Positions 34,370-47,155 are shown, counted from the stretch's first letter. The stretch is 64,000 nt of DNA from Diphasiastrum complanatum (GCA_029204225.1 CM055097.1:29791785-29855784); one strand, 5' to 3'. Program-made: numbers and translations. Notes: generated by a model from the sequence alone, not told the origin.

Positions 34370-35290
34370 TGAACTCGTAAAAATCAAGGCATTAAGTTGA
34401 GCATACTACTAAACTTAGAATAATTGTCGAACGATAATGCTTTAGTAAATATATCCGCTATCATGAAATTTGTTCTGCAAAAAATTAGAATAACCTCCCT
34501 TTCAAATACTTTCTCTCTGACGAAATGATACTCTACCTCAATGTGCTTGCTCCAAGAATGATACCTAGGATTAAGAAATAAAGCAATTGTACTTTGATTG
34601 TTGCAAAAGATGGAAGTTGCTTGTAACTAATTAAGATTGATGTCCGACAATAGACACCTTAACTAGATAGCTTCTTTTGTAGCATGTGCAGCGACAATGT
34701 AATCAACCTATGTCGATGATAATGCAGTCGAATTCTACTTCTTGCTATTCTAAGAGACAAGAACTTTGTTGAATGGAAAGACATATCTTGATGTTAATTT
34801 TCTCCTGTAAGCATCTCCAGCCCAATCGACTACATCTGTAAAACCTTGAAGAAGATTAATATGGTCATTCAAATTTCCACCATAGCAAATGCAATAATTC
34901 TGTGTCGATTATAAATATCGAAGAACTCTAAGTAGAGCTTTCCAATGAATGAAACTTGGATTTGACATGTATTGGCTTAATGTACTAACTGAATGAGCAA
35001 TGTTAGGTCTAGTACACATTATGGCATACATAAGAGAATCAATAATAGAATGATAAGGATATTATTTCATCTATTTGACTTCTTCACAAAACTAGGGACA
35101 TTGGTCCTTCAAATGTTTCGAACCTAGATCCATTGGAGTTTTGGCTGGTTCTCAATTGGCCATTTGATGTTTGAATAATAGGCTACAAATGTACCTTTAC
35201 TGACTGATATAAATCCATCTACGATCACAATTTCTAAAAATCTATATACCAAGGCAGAAATGGCCTCCCCTGAACCTATCATCTAATTTT
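34370..35290 (-). pseudogene. Copia reverse transcriptase C-terminus and RNase H remnant
   Basis: The minus strand read across frames gives [51 protein letters not shown], a GFTDVVDWAGDAYRRKLTSR RNase H start, HATKEAI-LRCLLSDINLN, ATSIFCNNQSTIALFLNPRY, HIEVEYHFVREKVFEREV and MIADIFTKALS. This is the end of copia pol next to the polypurine tract. Numerous stops and shifts; the YVDD half is missing. Confidence 0.88.
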
Positions 35291-36570
35291 TTTTAGTTGT
35301 GAGAGGATAGATTTAGCAAGTATGTAGCCCTGCACATGCATTCATCATAGAAAAATGTAGAACAACACAACAAAAAATAAAACAATGTCAAAGTGACAAA
35401 ATTTGCACACAAGGCTAATGACTCATATTACAACCAAAGTAGAACAAAATAAAGAAGATGTTTGAGGCATTTGGCTCCCTGGGAAATGTGCCAAATGTAG
35501 TATTTTTCTTTTATTCAAGATGTTGTGTAGTACAATGGCAAGTGGGATGTGTTCTGATTAGTAGCCTTGGAGATGGTTCATACACCTACTAATTGCATTC
35601 CACAACACATTTGCCATCCATATTCAAGAACAAGTTATCACATATTACACAGCACAAACCTATATTACAACAACCCATCACACTACAACACAACATTCAT
35701 CAACTCCATAACTACACCCTCTTTGGAGATAGAAATAACAAAGGAAAATAAAGATTCACTCAAGCATGCTACAAATAAACTAATGCATGAAAGAGAGGCA
35801 CTACTCACATTACATCATACTCTTACATTACATAATTATCACATAATCAATAAGCACATAATGCAACAGTAGAAGCAAAAGCATCCCTATTTGATAACAA
35901 TGATTTGAGGATCCTAAATGCTAGCATTTCTTAAATCAAATTAATGATGTTATTGGTTACAAAAGAGTTCTACTTATGGGAAAAAGAGTGGGGCCCTTTC
36001 TCACTTTTGCTTATGGGAATAAGATAATCTAAGTTACAAGGATTAACTTAAAAAACTTAAAAAACTTTATAAGCTCAAGTTTAAACTTTTTATAGTTCTA
36101 AAATTCAAGTTTAATATCATAACTCACAAAAATGATTTTAATCCCCCATGCTAAGTATAGGCAATGCAAGTTGGGCTTACAAACACATGCTTCTATACTT
36201 GGCCTTGAACCTTAATTTAATATTTGCCACTAGAGGTTGTGGGCTTACACATGCACGATGCCATACTTGGGCCTTATACCAAAATTGTGAATAACATACA
36301 AAGTTGAACTTTTCCCATGTACTCTTACATTCCATTGAAATGCTCCTTGAGTCATGTGTTCCAACCCCCACATGCCTTGAATAGAATTTTAAAACATAAC
36401 TAATAAACTTGACTTTGAAGGCCTAATATCCATGTCTCAAATTGTTTCAAATTTTGGGTAACTAAACATGGAGATAATAATAGTTAAGCTTTAATATTAG
36501 GGATTTTGGCCCCTAAATACTTGCAATAAGTTCAAAGTGTCAACTAGTGTTTTCCAGGTAAGGGCTTCTA
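35291..36570. other. Unassigned AT-rich sequence
   Basis: No domain or repeat boundary recognised. A 101-codon plus frame at 35,567-35,872 is rich in His, Thr and Tyr and shows no motif; I consider it chance. Confidence 0.3.
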
Positions 36571-36786
36571 AATGGCTATAATGCTTCTTGCTTTCCAAGG
36601 GGAGGCTCGAACCTGGGACCAAAGAAACTTTGGATGCCAAGCTAACCAGTTGAGCCAACCCCGTTGGGTTAAATGGCTATAATGCTTCTTGGTTTCCAAG
36701 GGGAGGCTCGAACCTGGGACCAAAGAAACTTTGGATGCCAAGCCAACCAACTGAGCCAACCCCGTTGGGTTAAATGGCTATAATGG
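36571..36786 (-). repeat. Tandem dimer of a tRNA-derived SINE-like unit
   Basis: Two 101-bp units (36,571-36,671 and 36,672-36,772) plus 14 bp of a third. On the minus strand each carries an RNA polymerase III A box (TGGCTCAACTGG at 36,646-36,657 in unit 1) and a B box (GGTTCGAGCCT at 36,603-36,613), about 32 bp apart, as in a tRNA gene. The segment between, ccaaag-tttctttgg, can form a stem but no canonical anticodon arm or acceptor pairing is clear, so this is tRNA-derived, not a tRNA. The A/B layout resembles plant Au-type SINEs; family membership is inference. Confidence 0.7.
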
Positions 36787-37526
36787 CCTCATTGGAGTTT
36801 TAACCAACTAAAGATGTTGTCTCAAGATTTTTTCTCTAAATGATTATTTGATATTGAAGATGAAACTCAAGGTGGTACTCTTTAAACGCCCTTTGCTAGC
36901 ACAATACGTGGCCTTCCAAACAAATTTTATCAATCACCGAATTTATTCTGAGACAATACCTTAAGGATTATTCTTTGAAGATCAAAATTTGGTGGTTTAA
37001 GGGGCTCTCATGGGCTCAAGATCTTGCTCTCTAGACCAATATAGATTCAAAATCTTTATCTTCTTCGGACTCCATATGTTCGAGGTAACCTTAATAAGCT
37101 AAACATAAATATAATTTTTTTAATGTTTATTTTTTGAAAAAAAAGATTATAGATGTGCTAGACATTACAATGACCCTTATAGCTCCATAGAATTCGTTTT
37201 CATGATCTAAATAGGCCTATAACTAAATGGTAACAAAGTGCCCTATAATGGACTTATTTAATAATTGATGGGTAGAGGGATCTTTAACAGCCAGAGAGAA
37301 AGTTGCAAATAGTTTATTTAATAAATGTCAAAACCAAAATTAAGAGAGCCAGTCTCTCTCTTTGTTATGAAAATGAAAATTAGCACAAAATTAGGGTTTT
37401 CCAACAAGGAAAACTCTCTTTTTGTCCTAGAAATTAAGAAAGCTATTGCATGCCAAAATTGAAACAATGTAAGCCATTAGCTAGCTCTAGTATCATGTGA
37501 GTGATTAGAGCATGCAAATATCATTC
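36787..37526. other. Unassigned AT-rich sequence
   Basis: Nothing recognised besides short homopolymer runs. Confidence 0.3.
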
Positions 37527-38860
<1,334 letters not shown>

Positions 38861-39047
38861 CAATACTTCATCTTTAGCACGTTCACCTTCTTCCTCATGT
38901 CATAACCTTGGTGCAATAGAATGTAATTGGGAGAAATATTCTAGGATGTAAAATGAGCAATACTTCGTCTTTAACATGTTCGCCTTCTTTCTTGTGTCAA
39001 CTGCAGTAGAATGTAATTGGGAGAAATATTCTAGGATGTAAAATGAG
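38861..39047. repeat. 97-bp tandem duplication inside CACTA remnant
   Basis: Units at 38,861-38,957 and 38,958-39,047 (the second 7 bp shorter). Each ends with the same tgtaattgggagaaatattc and ggatgtaaaatgag. In the minus frame it repeats SFYILEYFSQLHS. Confidence 0.9.
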
Positions 39048-39560
39048 GATTTATGAACAAGCCAACCTTCTATGATGCTACCTTTTGGCCTTGTGTTTTG
39101 TCTCACAAAGTCCTTTAGCACTTTCATAAAATGCTCAACCCATCTAGTGTGCATGGGGGCGGTAGGCAAAGGAATCTCTTTAATTAAATGCACAAGAAGA
39201 TGAACTAGTATATCCATAAATGAAGTTGGAAAATCTCTTTCAATAGGTACAATGTTTCAATCACATCTCATTGTTTTGATTGCACTTCCTTCCATTTGAT
39301 TTCTTTTGAGGGGAGCCACCTACAAGACTAACTATCTATCTCATATTATCATGTCTTTCATAAAGTCCCTATTCTCAAACAAATTTTGTACTCCTCACAT
39401 TCTCTCCTAAACAAATTCAAATAACAATAGGAAGTATAAATTGCAATATTTTTAACCCATTGGTGGGAGTTTAACCCACTTAATTTGTCATCTTTGGTGA
39501 CTGATGAGTGACATAAGGTGTTTGCATAGCCAATGAAGGCTTGACGGAACTCCATGAGAA
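38890..39560 (-). pseudogene. CACTA (En/Spm) transposase-associated DUF4218 remnant
   Basis: The minus strand reads LSGLNSHQWVKNI (about 39,480), then, after frame breaks, FPTSFMDILVHLLVHLIKEI, PMHTRWVEHFMKVLKDFVRQ and RPKGSIIEGWLVHKSSFYIL. This order matches the DUF4218 region found C-terminal to the TNP2-like transposase of plant CACTA elements (SGLKSHD ... VHLxxE ... RWMYPFERYMKxLK ... RPEGSIAEGY). It is 5' and 3' truncated with several frameshifts and carries the internal 97-bp duplication. No terminal inverted repeat (CACTA...TAGTG) was found. Confidence 0.85.
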
Positions 39561-40155
39561 AAAAATTCCTAGTTTTCTAGGACCAACTAGCTAAACAGCA
39601 TAAACTTACGACTTGACATGATTTGGGCCTACAAGAAGGAGAAATTTTACTGTTGATGAATATCTTGAATCAATATGTCTACTCATTAATCCGAGATAAG
39701 GCTACGTGTATCTCCATTGATAAATAGCAAATTGGTATATTGTCTCTTTCTTGTGAGGTTGTGATATAATCAATTTTAGTTTATAATAATTCATTAGATC
39801 ACACAATATATCCACTATATAGTAAAATAATTGTAGTCAAACGACCTTCCACGACTTCATACTATTGAGTATAAGATGTTAGACACCAAAGCATGTGCAT
39901 GTCAAAGTAGTGCTCAAAAAGCTCATTGAGTGTTCTATCAACAAAACAGATCATAAAGCACATGTGTCTCCTTCTAGCCTCTCATGTCATTGGCATAAAT
40001 GATAGAACATTAGGTGTATGTGTTGCACTGTTGCACCATCAATTTACAACACTTATATTACTCTTGATGTCAACTAGCTATTGGAAATCTCATATTCATC
40101 ATGTTTATCATAATCATCACATTAGTTGATTTGATTGATCATACATATGCACTAA

Positions 40156-40158
<3 letters not shown>
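39561..40158. other. Unassigned, perhaps more CACTA sequence
   Basis: Lies upstream of the DUF4218 remnant on its strand, where transposase should be, but no TNP2 motif could be recognised. Confidence 0.3.

Positions 40159-40246
<88 letters not shown>
40159..40246. repeat. (TC)n-(CA)n compound microsatellite
   Basis: About 58 bp of TC followed by about 30 bp of CA. Confidence 0.97.
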
Positions 40247-40248
<2 letters not shown>

Positions 40249-41240
40249 CACACGAATAATCATCAGAATGAACTATAATCAATGAGTGTTATCCTATTTA
40301 TGAGTGACTTTAAAGGTGTCCTTTTTATCTAGGGTTGTAGACTTGTAAAACACCCATTCATTTAAGAATCATGATATTTGCCTACCAATCAACCATATAC
40401 AACATGTGACAATACCATATGCAATACATTATTTATGTATTGGTCCACTTTCAACTCCAATGCTAGTCAATTTTGCCAATCCTTCCAATCAAGTAATAAG
40501 TCATGATTATTTGATTATCGAGAAAAAGAAACGTCCATGATGCACCATAACATTATACAATTGTTTGCATAATAAAACTGTCAACAAGGGATAAAAATTC
40601 CCTCAATTTTGGTGACATCTATGGGCCAAGTCTGGCCCATCTTGAAAATCTTACAACTCTCCGATCATATGACCTGGCGAATCACGTCCAAGCTTGACTA
40701 CAAGCTTCACATATGCACTTCATAATTATATCTTTAATGGCCACAAAATGGTGTTGTAAGGCTTTTTGTTGGTCAAATCACAAATAAAAGGTATTTTCTT
40801 CAACCTTAAGGTCCCCTAAAGCAAACTTGGTTACCTTCCCAGAGACGAGCTAAAACACCTTTCACATCGGACACATAACTTGCCATGCTAATGAAAACCT
40901 AGCATGGCAGCCAAGCCTCAAGGGGTGAGATCCCCATGCTGCCTCTACAATGTGACGTACGAGGTGGCTACCATCCATCCTTGTGAGATGTCGTAGTCAA
41001 AATGCAAGAGGTAAAAAAGCAAGGGAAACTTGAGCCCTTGGATGACAACGATTTCAACTCAATAAGGTTTCTCACTTAGCTAGCACCGAGCACAAAACAA
41101 AACAAAACTAGTTCTTCTTTGAGGGAAAAAAAAAATTAGTTTATGGTTATTACTATGATTTTTTCACATTTAGGCAATGTACATAGAATCTCCAAAGGAT
41201 GAAAAAGACAGGCTTTTAATGTCAGGTGCCCATATAATGG
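40247..41240. other. Unassigned sequence
   Basis: No domain, LTR or gene recognised. Confidence 0.3.
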
Positions 41241-41370
41241 TACAAGTTAAGTGAGAGAGAGTCAATGAGTGAAAGTTGGTGCAAGTTAAGTGAGGAGAGT
41301 CAAGGAGTGAAAGTTAAAGCACCTAACAGTGCAAGTTAAGTGAGAGAGAGTAAATGAGTGGAAGTTAAAG
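41241..41370. repeat. Irregular tandem repeat, three units of about 40-50 bp
   Basis: Units start at 41,241, 41,280 and 41,330 with tRcaagttaagtgagRagag, each followed by gagtgRaagtt. Confidence 0.85.
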
Positions 41371-41599
41371 ACTCTCCATAGTCTAGACTCTAGTGAAACA
41401 AGAATCCCATAAAATCCCATAAACTGCTTTTAAAGCCACTCCACAATATGGATGGTACCTATCTAAGTAGCTGGTACAGCCTTCCATAAGATATGTAACA
41501 GTTCGTGGTCTATACCAGGATTCGTGGCCAAACACCGTCCATCTGCCCAAGGCTTTGTGGCTAAATCTCGTCTGTTCCTTAGCAGTATGCAACCACGGA

Positions 41600-42930
41600 T
41601 CGGGGCGGTCCATCCTGGGCTCTGTGGCTCGATCTCATCCGTTCATTGACCGATCCATCATCCGTATATATGTATATATATATCTCGTCACGAGAAGATC
41701 CAGGCTTTTCACATTTCTCTTTCTGCTCCTCTCTCTCTCTCTCTCTCTCTCCTCCCCTCGCGCCTGCTGGGTCAGTCTGCGAATCTGCGATGCTAACGTT
41801 CTTCCGTCTTTGGTATGCCCACCATAATCAGCTCCAAGATGCTCTCCCTCGCAGCGTTTCCATAATTAGCCGGCCTGATGTTGCACCTTTGTACATTGTA
41901 ACTGCTGTACTGCTGTGATTTTTCGCTCCAGAACTCGCTGCAGGTCATATGATTTTGCTGTAGTTACTTCTTGCAGCTTACATCTGTTAGTACAGGCAAA
42001 GTGCTTAAATATGTGGCTCTGGAGTGAAAGAAAGCAAGAAATATGAAGAGATTTGCATTGGGCTTACTCTCCCCTTCCCTTCCGAGCTGAACACTGAGCA
42101 CTATATTGTGTGACAGATTTGCGCTAAATTTATTTCGTCACAGATCTATACTCTTCAAACAGATTGCAATCATTCTGGTAGATGAAACCAGTGCTTGGCC
42201 ATAGTTGAATGCCAGTGTTATATTCAGCTCCTACACTCTTGCAATTGATAGAACTGTTAGCACTTCGCTGCAGTCGAGAGCTGCAGCCTAAGTGTTCACA
42301 CTCGATCTGAATTTCTTGAGGCCTTGGAGGCTTGGAGCAGGGTATGTCTTAAACTTATTGAAGATCTGTCATGGCAATCTTCAGAAGTTCTGAAGAATTA
42401 GTTTCCTCAGTACAGGAATTGGATTCTAACGATGCTTTCTCTGCAACATTGTTTGGTAGGTCGATAGCAAAAATATCATGAGCGATGATGATAGCAAAGT
42501 GTAGAGCTATTATTTGTATTGCATGTCTCGTGGCTTTGTTATATGTAGCTATTATGAATTTAGAATTGTCTATGATCATTTGTTCGTGTGCATTCAATCA
42601 CATAGATGTTTTGAATATAGCAAACACGAACCATGTTTGCCAAGACTAGTTATGGAACCAATTTCCTTCGGAAATGTTTGGAATTTTCTTTCATGTATTT
42701 CTTGTAAGCATAATATGTGAGATGCCATAAGATTGTAGTTTGTTATTGCGTTTTTGTAATGTGTGCATGAGTATCTAGCTTTAAGTGTTTGTACCATTAG
42801 AGGTGTTTTTGCTTAGTTTTGTATATTTGTACTTGTATTTTTCAAGTTAGCAATTGATAGCAAATGCTGCACTTTTTTACATATGTTAATGTGGAAATGT
42901 CAGTCTAAATAAAGGGTTTTTTTTTTTTCT
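41600..42930 (+). promoter_or_regulatory. Possible host transcription unit (weak)
   Basis: A TATA-like tatatgtatatatatat at about 41,665-41,683 is followed by a pyrimidine-rich leader (ctctttctgctcctctctctc, about 41,720-41,755) and a GC-richer stretch to 41,950, the pattern of a plant core promoter and 5' leader. An AATAAA occurs near 42,907 before a T run. No convincing long coding frame lies between; a small frame of 35 codons (42,371-42,478) is the only clean ATG candidate. It could be a non-coding or pseudogenised transcript or simply chance. Confidence 0.25.
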
Positions 42931-42991
42931 TTTCACTCTAGACAGTGAAGTGTATGTTAATCCATGTTGTCTCATTCCAATCGGATCAAAT

Positions 42992-43282
42992 TGTAGCTTA
43001 ACGAATTCTATCACGTCAGTAATCATAGCTCAAAAGATGTTAATCAATAAAGCTCTAAAGTGAATTATACACAAGCAATGATCAATCAATTGTACAAAGC
43101 AAAATCATCACAAAACAAGGTGTCAACATACTCATCGATCACCATTATATATATCAAAAGGCACTCTACATCAAGATGATGCCTTATGCCACGTCATATG
43201 ACAACATCAAGAAACACTTAAACTACTTGTTTAGCCGACTAGGACTATGAAATGTCCATTTATTCTAACAGTTTAACTAACA
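42992..43282 (-). mobile_element. 3' LTR of the defective copia element
   Basis: 291 bp from TGTTAGTTAAACTG (minus strand at 43,282) to ...AGCTACA at 42,992. Preceded on the minus strand by a polypurine tract. Confidence 0.92.
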
Positions 43283-43298
43283 ATCCCTCTCTCATTTC
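43283..43298 (-). other. Polypurine tract
   Basis: gaaatgagagagggat on the minus strand, directly before the 3' LTR. Confidence 0.85.
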
Positions 43299-43309
43299 AT
43301 AGTCTCAGT

Positions 43310-44680
43310 CTGGATTATAAGAACTAATTCCTAACAAATCCCTCAAGAACACAAAACGTTGTTTGACTAAAGCCTTTGTCATTATGTCAGCAAGCATTCT
43401 GGCAGTCAGACAATATTTGAGCACAAGCGATCCTTCTTGCACTAGGTCTCTTATGAAATGATATTGTATGTTGATATGTTTGCTCCTCTTGTGTATTCCT
43501 GCATTCTTTCTCAGAAACAGAGATCCCTAATTATCATTCTGAAGGGTCATTAATGATCTTTCTATCGCCAATTCATAATCCAATCTTGAGAAGGAATTCA
43601 TCTAGACGTAGATACCACATTCTAGATGACTGTTTAAGGCCATACAAAGCCTTCTTCAAGAGACATACCTTCTCACTTCCATCCCTCTAGAGGTGATTGC
43701 CTCATGTAAACTTTCTCCTGTAGCTCCCCATGCAAAAAGGCCGTTTTCACATCCATCTGTTCAATCTCCATGTCAGGTATGGTCACCCAAGCTATCAGCA
43801 ACCTGAGTGACGACATCTTCATTAATGGGGCAAATGTCTCCATGTAGTCTATCCCCTCTACCTGACTGAAGCCTTTTGCCACCAATCGGGCTTTGAATCT
43901 CTCAACATTCCCATCAGCTGTGTACTTAACCTTGAACACCCATTTGCTTCTGATTGCTTTTCTCCCAAGAGGCAAGTCTACCATGTCCCATGCATCATTT
44001 TCTTCAATTGATCTTAATTCCTCCTCCATGGCATGTTGCCATTGTTCCCATTCTGGACTTTCTTGTGCTTCGGGCAGGCTCTCAGGCTCTTTAATGACTT
44101 TGTATTCAACAGCTTTGTATCCTATGAATCTCATTTCATCATATCTATTGGGTGCTTTTCTTTCTCTTACTGACCTCTTGGGTCTGTGTAGCAGCTCATT
44201 ACCCACAGTAGGGTCGGGGTCCTCAGTATCCTCCTGGTTATTGTCTTCACCCACATGCTCATAGTCTGTGACTTCTATTGTCCCACTGAAAGTTGCCTCA
44301 CATCTGTCCTCGATGGTTATCATCTCTGATTGTCCTACTTCCTCCTTAGTGCCTTCTTCCAATAGCTCTAATTCTTCGAAAATTACATCTCGTGATAACA
44401 CCACCTTATTCTTGCAGGGGTCGTATAGCTTGTATCCTTGTGCATTGTCTAGATACCCCACAAATATACATGGGTTTCGTCTCTTGTCCAATTTCTTTCT
44501 TGTTTCCTCAGGAACATGCACATAGGCCCTACATTCGAAGATCCTCATATGCTCCACTGAAGGCTTTCAACCAATCCATACTGTTTCTGGTGTGCTATCC
44601 TTCCTCAACTTTTTGTATAGTCCGTCTTCTATTATTGCTGTAGCTAGATCCTCTCTGTTCTTTGTTATGCAGCATTTGTC
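43310..44680 (-). pseudogene. Copia integrase C-terminus, reverse transcriptase and RNase H, deleted
   Basis: From right to left the minus strand gives TPETVWIG and SVEHMRIFECRAYVHVPEET (integrase C-terminal domain), KKLDKRRNPCIFVGYLDNAQ, an acidic linker, and reverse transcriptase: PEWEQWQHAMEEELRSIEEN, KWVFKVKYTADGNVERFKAR, LVAKGFSQVEGIDYMETFAP and MDVKTAFLHGELQEKVYM with the first catalytic Asp kept. The 294-codon frame (43,673-44,557) ends by frameshift; KKALYGLKQSSRMWYLRLDE follows in another frame. The YVDD region and most of RNase H are then deleted, and HKRSKHINIQYHFIRDLVQE and MLADIMTKALVKQ finish the protein. Confidence 0.93.
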
Positions 44681-44699
44681 TCCTAAAAAGCACCTCCAG

Positions 44700-45118
44700 G
44701 CCCATTTCGGTCATCCTTCTCACGGATAACAGATTGTTATTCGGGTATGGCACATACATAACAAACTCAAGACTCCACCCTTACTGCTTGGAAGTTTCAT
44801 GCACACATTGCCAATTGCTGGTGAATATAGGCCCATGCCATCTCCAATGATTACCTTTCTTGCTAAATGGATTACTTGATAATCCGAAAAAACTTTCATA
44901 TCAAATGTCATGTGGCCGGATGCTCATGAATCCAAGCACCTTACAGTAGCCACCAGGGCTATGTCTTTCTCTTCTGATTCTGCCACGTTTGCATGTGCTA
45001 GCACCTTCCTTTTCATGTCCTCAATCTTTCTTCGACACTCTCTCGCTATGTGTCCATTGATGTTACAATAATAGCAGACGACGCCTTTTCTTCTTTCTTG
45101 ATGACTACCTCTTCCAGC
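44700..45118 (-). pseudogene. Copia zinc knuckle and protease, broken
   Basis: The minus strand gives VVCYYCNINGHIARECRRK, a complete CCHC knuckle, separated from gag by a TAG at 45,119. The protease active site reads CLDS-stop-ASGHMTFD: TGA at 44,924-44,926 replaces the Gly codon of the catalytic Asp-Ser-Gly. The C-terminal half continues (RKVIIGDGMGLYSPAIGNVC) and, after a frameshift, FVMYVPYPNNNLLSVRRMTE. Integrase core should follow but is deleted. Confidence 0.9.
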
Positions 45119-45850
45119 CTAGTTTTGCACGTTCACAGCAGGTCCATATTCCAATTGATCTTGGCTACTCCCTACGTCCTTCCTTGGATACTCCTGCATG
45201 TGTGCAAAATTCATATGACTGAGCTTCCCAATCAAAGTGTGCTCCTCGTTTGGTGTTAGGCTTCTCCTACGTTCATCTTCTTGGAGTAATTTTTGTGTCA
45301 CGAATCCTAGCTCAAGTTCATCGATCTTGCATCCTTCAAGTACCATGATAAGTGGGTCGTATGAGGCCGGGAGGCTTCCTAGAATGGTGAAAATAAGGTG
45401 GGTTTTCTCAACGGGTGCGCCTACAGCCTCTAGTTGCCTTGATAATCCTTTCATTTTGTCCAAGTGCGTGCTCAGGAACTCCCCTTCCGCCATCCTTGTA
45501 GTGGCTAGTTTTCTCCTTAGCATCAAGACATTCGCAACACTCTTTCCTTCGTAGATTGATGCCAGAGTATCCCACACCTCCTTAGCGCTCTTTGCAAGTC
45601 TCTTTCCAAGTGTTAGGTAGATCATCACAAGCACCTTGTATTCCCTGTCCATGAATGCCTTTTTTGTCACTTCATTCATCTGCACTCCTTCGCCATCAAT
45701 AGCAGGTGCCCTCTCGATTCCTTTGATAATTCTCCAGAGTGCCTTATCCGTCAGAATCATCTTCATTCTCCATCGCCATAGCGGGTATCCATCAGCACCC
45801 TCCAACTTTTCTATGTTCCTTGCTTCAGTAGTGTGTGCTTCCATCGCCAT
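45119..45850 (-). pseudogene. Copia gag, nearly intact
   Basis: From ATG at 45,850 the minus strand reads MAMEAHTTEARNIEKLEGAD, YPLWRWRMKMILTDKALWRI, AKEVWDTLASIYEGKSVANV, HLDKMKGLSRQLEAVGAPVE and ILGSLPASYDPLIMVLEG, a gag of the UBN2 family with about 243 codons open. It ends at TAG 45,119 just before the zinc knuckle, which would have been in the same frame. The frame is open upstream of the ATG to about 45,892. This is the best preserved gag in the window. Confidence 0.93.
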
Positions 45851-45997
45851 CTCCTTGAATGTATAGAATGGTCCTCCTTCGCGACCTGTCACTGTCTAGA
45901 GCGAGAGGATGATTGTGCGTGAGCGGACGATTGCGATCTATATCGTGTCGTACTGGTTGTAGTAATAGGTAATGATAAAAGACCAAGCGATTCTATG

Positions 45998-46010
45998 GCC
46001 CTGTAACCTT
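45998..46010 (-). other. Degenerate primer-binding site
   Basis: aaggttacagggc on the minus strand, directly after the 5' LTR end; it resembles tggtatcagagc with several changes. Confidence 0.6.
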
Positions 46011-46304
46011 TGTAGCTAAATGACTTCTATCATGTCAGTAATCACAGCTCCAAAAGTTGTTAATCAATAAAGCTATCAAGCGAATCATACACAAGCAATG
46101 ATCAATCAATCATACAAAGAAAAATGATCACAAAACAAGGTGTCGTTATACTCATCGATCACCATTATATATATATCAAAAGGCACTGCACATCAAGATT
46201 CTACCTTATGCCACGTCATATGACAACATCAAGAAACAATTAAACTACTTGTTCAGCCAACTAGGACTTTGAAATGTCTATTAATTCTAACAGTTTAACT
46301 AACA
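46011..46304 (-). mobile_element. 5' LTR of the defective copia element
   Basis: 294 bp, TGTTAGTTAAACTG to ...AGCTACA on the minus strand. The minus-strand sequence contains tatatatata (near 46,168-46,180) as the likely TATA region. Confidence 0.92.
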
Positions 46305-46309
46305 CAAAT

Positions 46310-47155
46310 GCCATTGTGTCAAGAGTGAGTCATTGTGTTTATGTAATGTACATGTTATAGCCTTTGATTTCATGAATTGTTTTCTTGCAAAATTAATGTT
46401 AATATTTGGTCTGATTTGGATTTCTTTCACAATTTGATGTATGGGGCTCCATGTATGTTCGACGCTTGTTTTGTATAGATGTTCGAGCTTGTGTCTTGTT
46501 CGTTCTTCAAATTTTAGCATTTGTGAATTGTATCCATATGACAGGCTCTCTCCATTCAGGAATTATTTTTTTGAATCTGTCATTTACTTCGTTGAGGAGG
46601 CCATTTTCAATGTCATAATTTCCAATGCACAATTCAATTCATTCCTTTTGTTATTTTCAATTGTTAATGCAAACCACTCATGGAAGCAATATCATTTTGT
46701 AGTGAGTTTCTTGATTGCAGTACGCCAATTCGAAATTCTTTTGTAGCAAGTATTTATTATATTCCTTGGTTTGTATAAAAACATGATCATTATCTATGTT
46801 TGTAAAATCTTATTATAAGAACAGATGTGGTATATTTAGTGGAATTGCATCTTGATGCAAACATTGATTGTTAATTTGTTCAATGTCATTGCATGTGAGT
46901 GATGCACTTTAAAATGATTTAAGATGGCAATTGTTAACCGATTATTTGTCATGCAAAATGGGACTAGTATTAGGATTTTTCCTTAATATATTGCCAACAA
47001 GATCTTAAAAATTGATTCATACTCACAAAAACGAAATGAGCACAGTCCACTGAAGAGATTAGAAATGGTTTGAAGTATTACTGGAAATTAGATTCAATGA
47101 GAAGTTCAGTTCTGAAATAGAGTGATAGTGCAACAAAATAATGCAAGTTTCTCAA
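46310..47155. other. Unassigned sequence right of the copia insertion
   Basis: Continuation of the DNA into which the copia element inserted. No gene or transposon is recognised; T-rich on the plus strand. Confidence 0.3.

Larger units (their letters stand above)
42992..46304 (-). mobile_element. Defective copia retrotransposon with both LTRs and target duplication
   Basis: The element is 3,313 bp on the minus strand. LTRs at 46,011-46,304 (5') and 42,992-43,282 (3') differ at about 30 of 290 positions by eye. The pentamer caaat flanks it on both sides (42,987-42,991 and 46,305-46,309), the expected 5-bp target-site duplication. Order inside: primer site, gag, zinc knuckle, broken protease, integrase C-terminal fragment, reverse transcriptase, RNase H C-terminus, polypurine tract. 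The integrase core and the YVDD half of reverse transcriptase are deleted, so the copy cannot move alone. LTR divergence of about 10% indicates an old insertion. Confidence 0.95.

Noticed and set aside
36571-36772. A pair of true tRNA genes
   Set aside because: A and B boxes are present but no acceptor stem, D arm and anticodon arm of canonical geometry can be drawn, and the sequence is a 101-bp tandem repeat; a tRNA-derived SINE unit fits better.
43893-44643. Plus-strand open frames of 83-123 codons
   Set aside because: They are antisense to the well-supported copia pol on the minus strand and have no motif of their own.
45237-45866. Plus-strand open frames of 76-105 codons
   Set aside because: Antisense shadows of the copia gag at 45,119-45,850.
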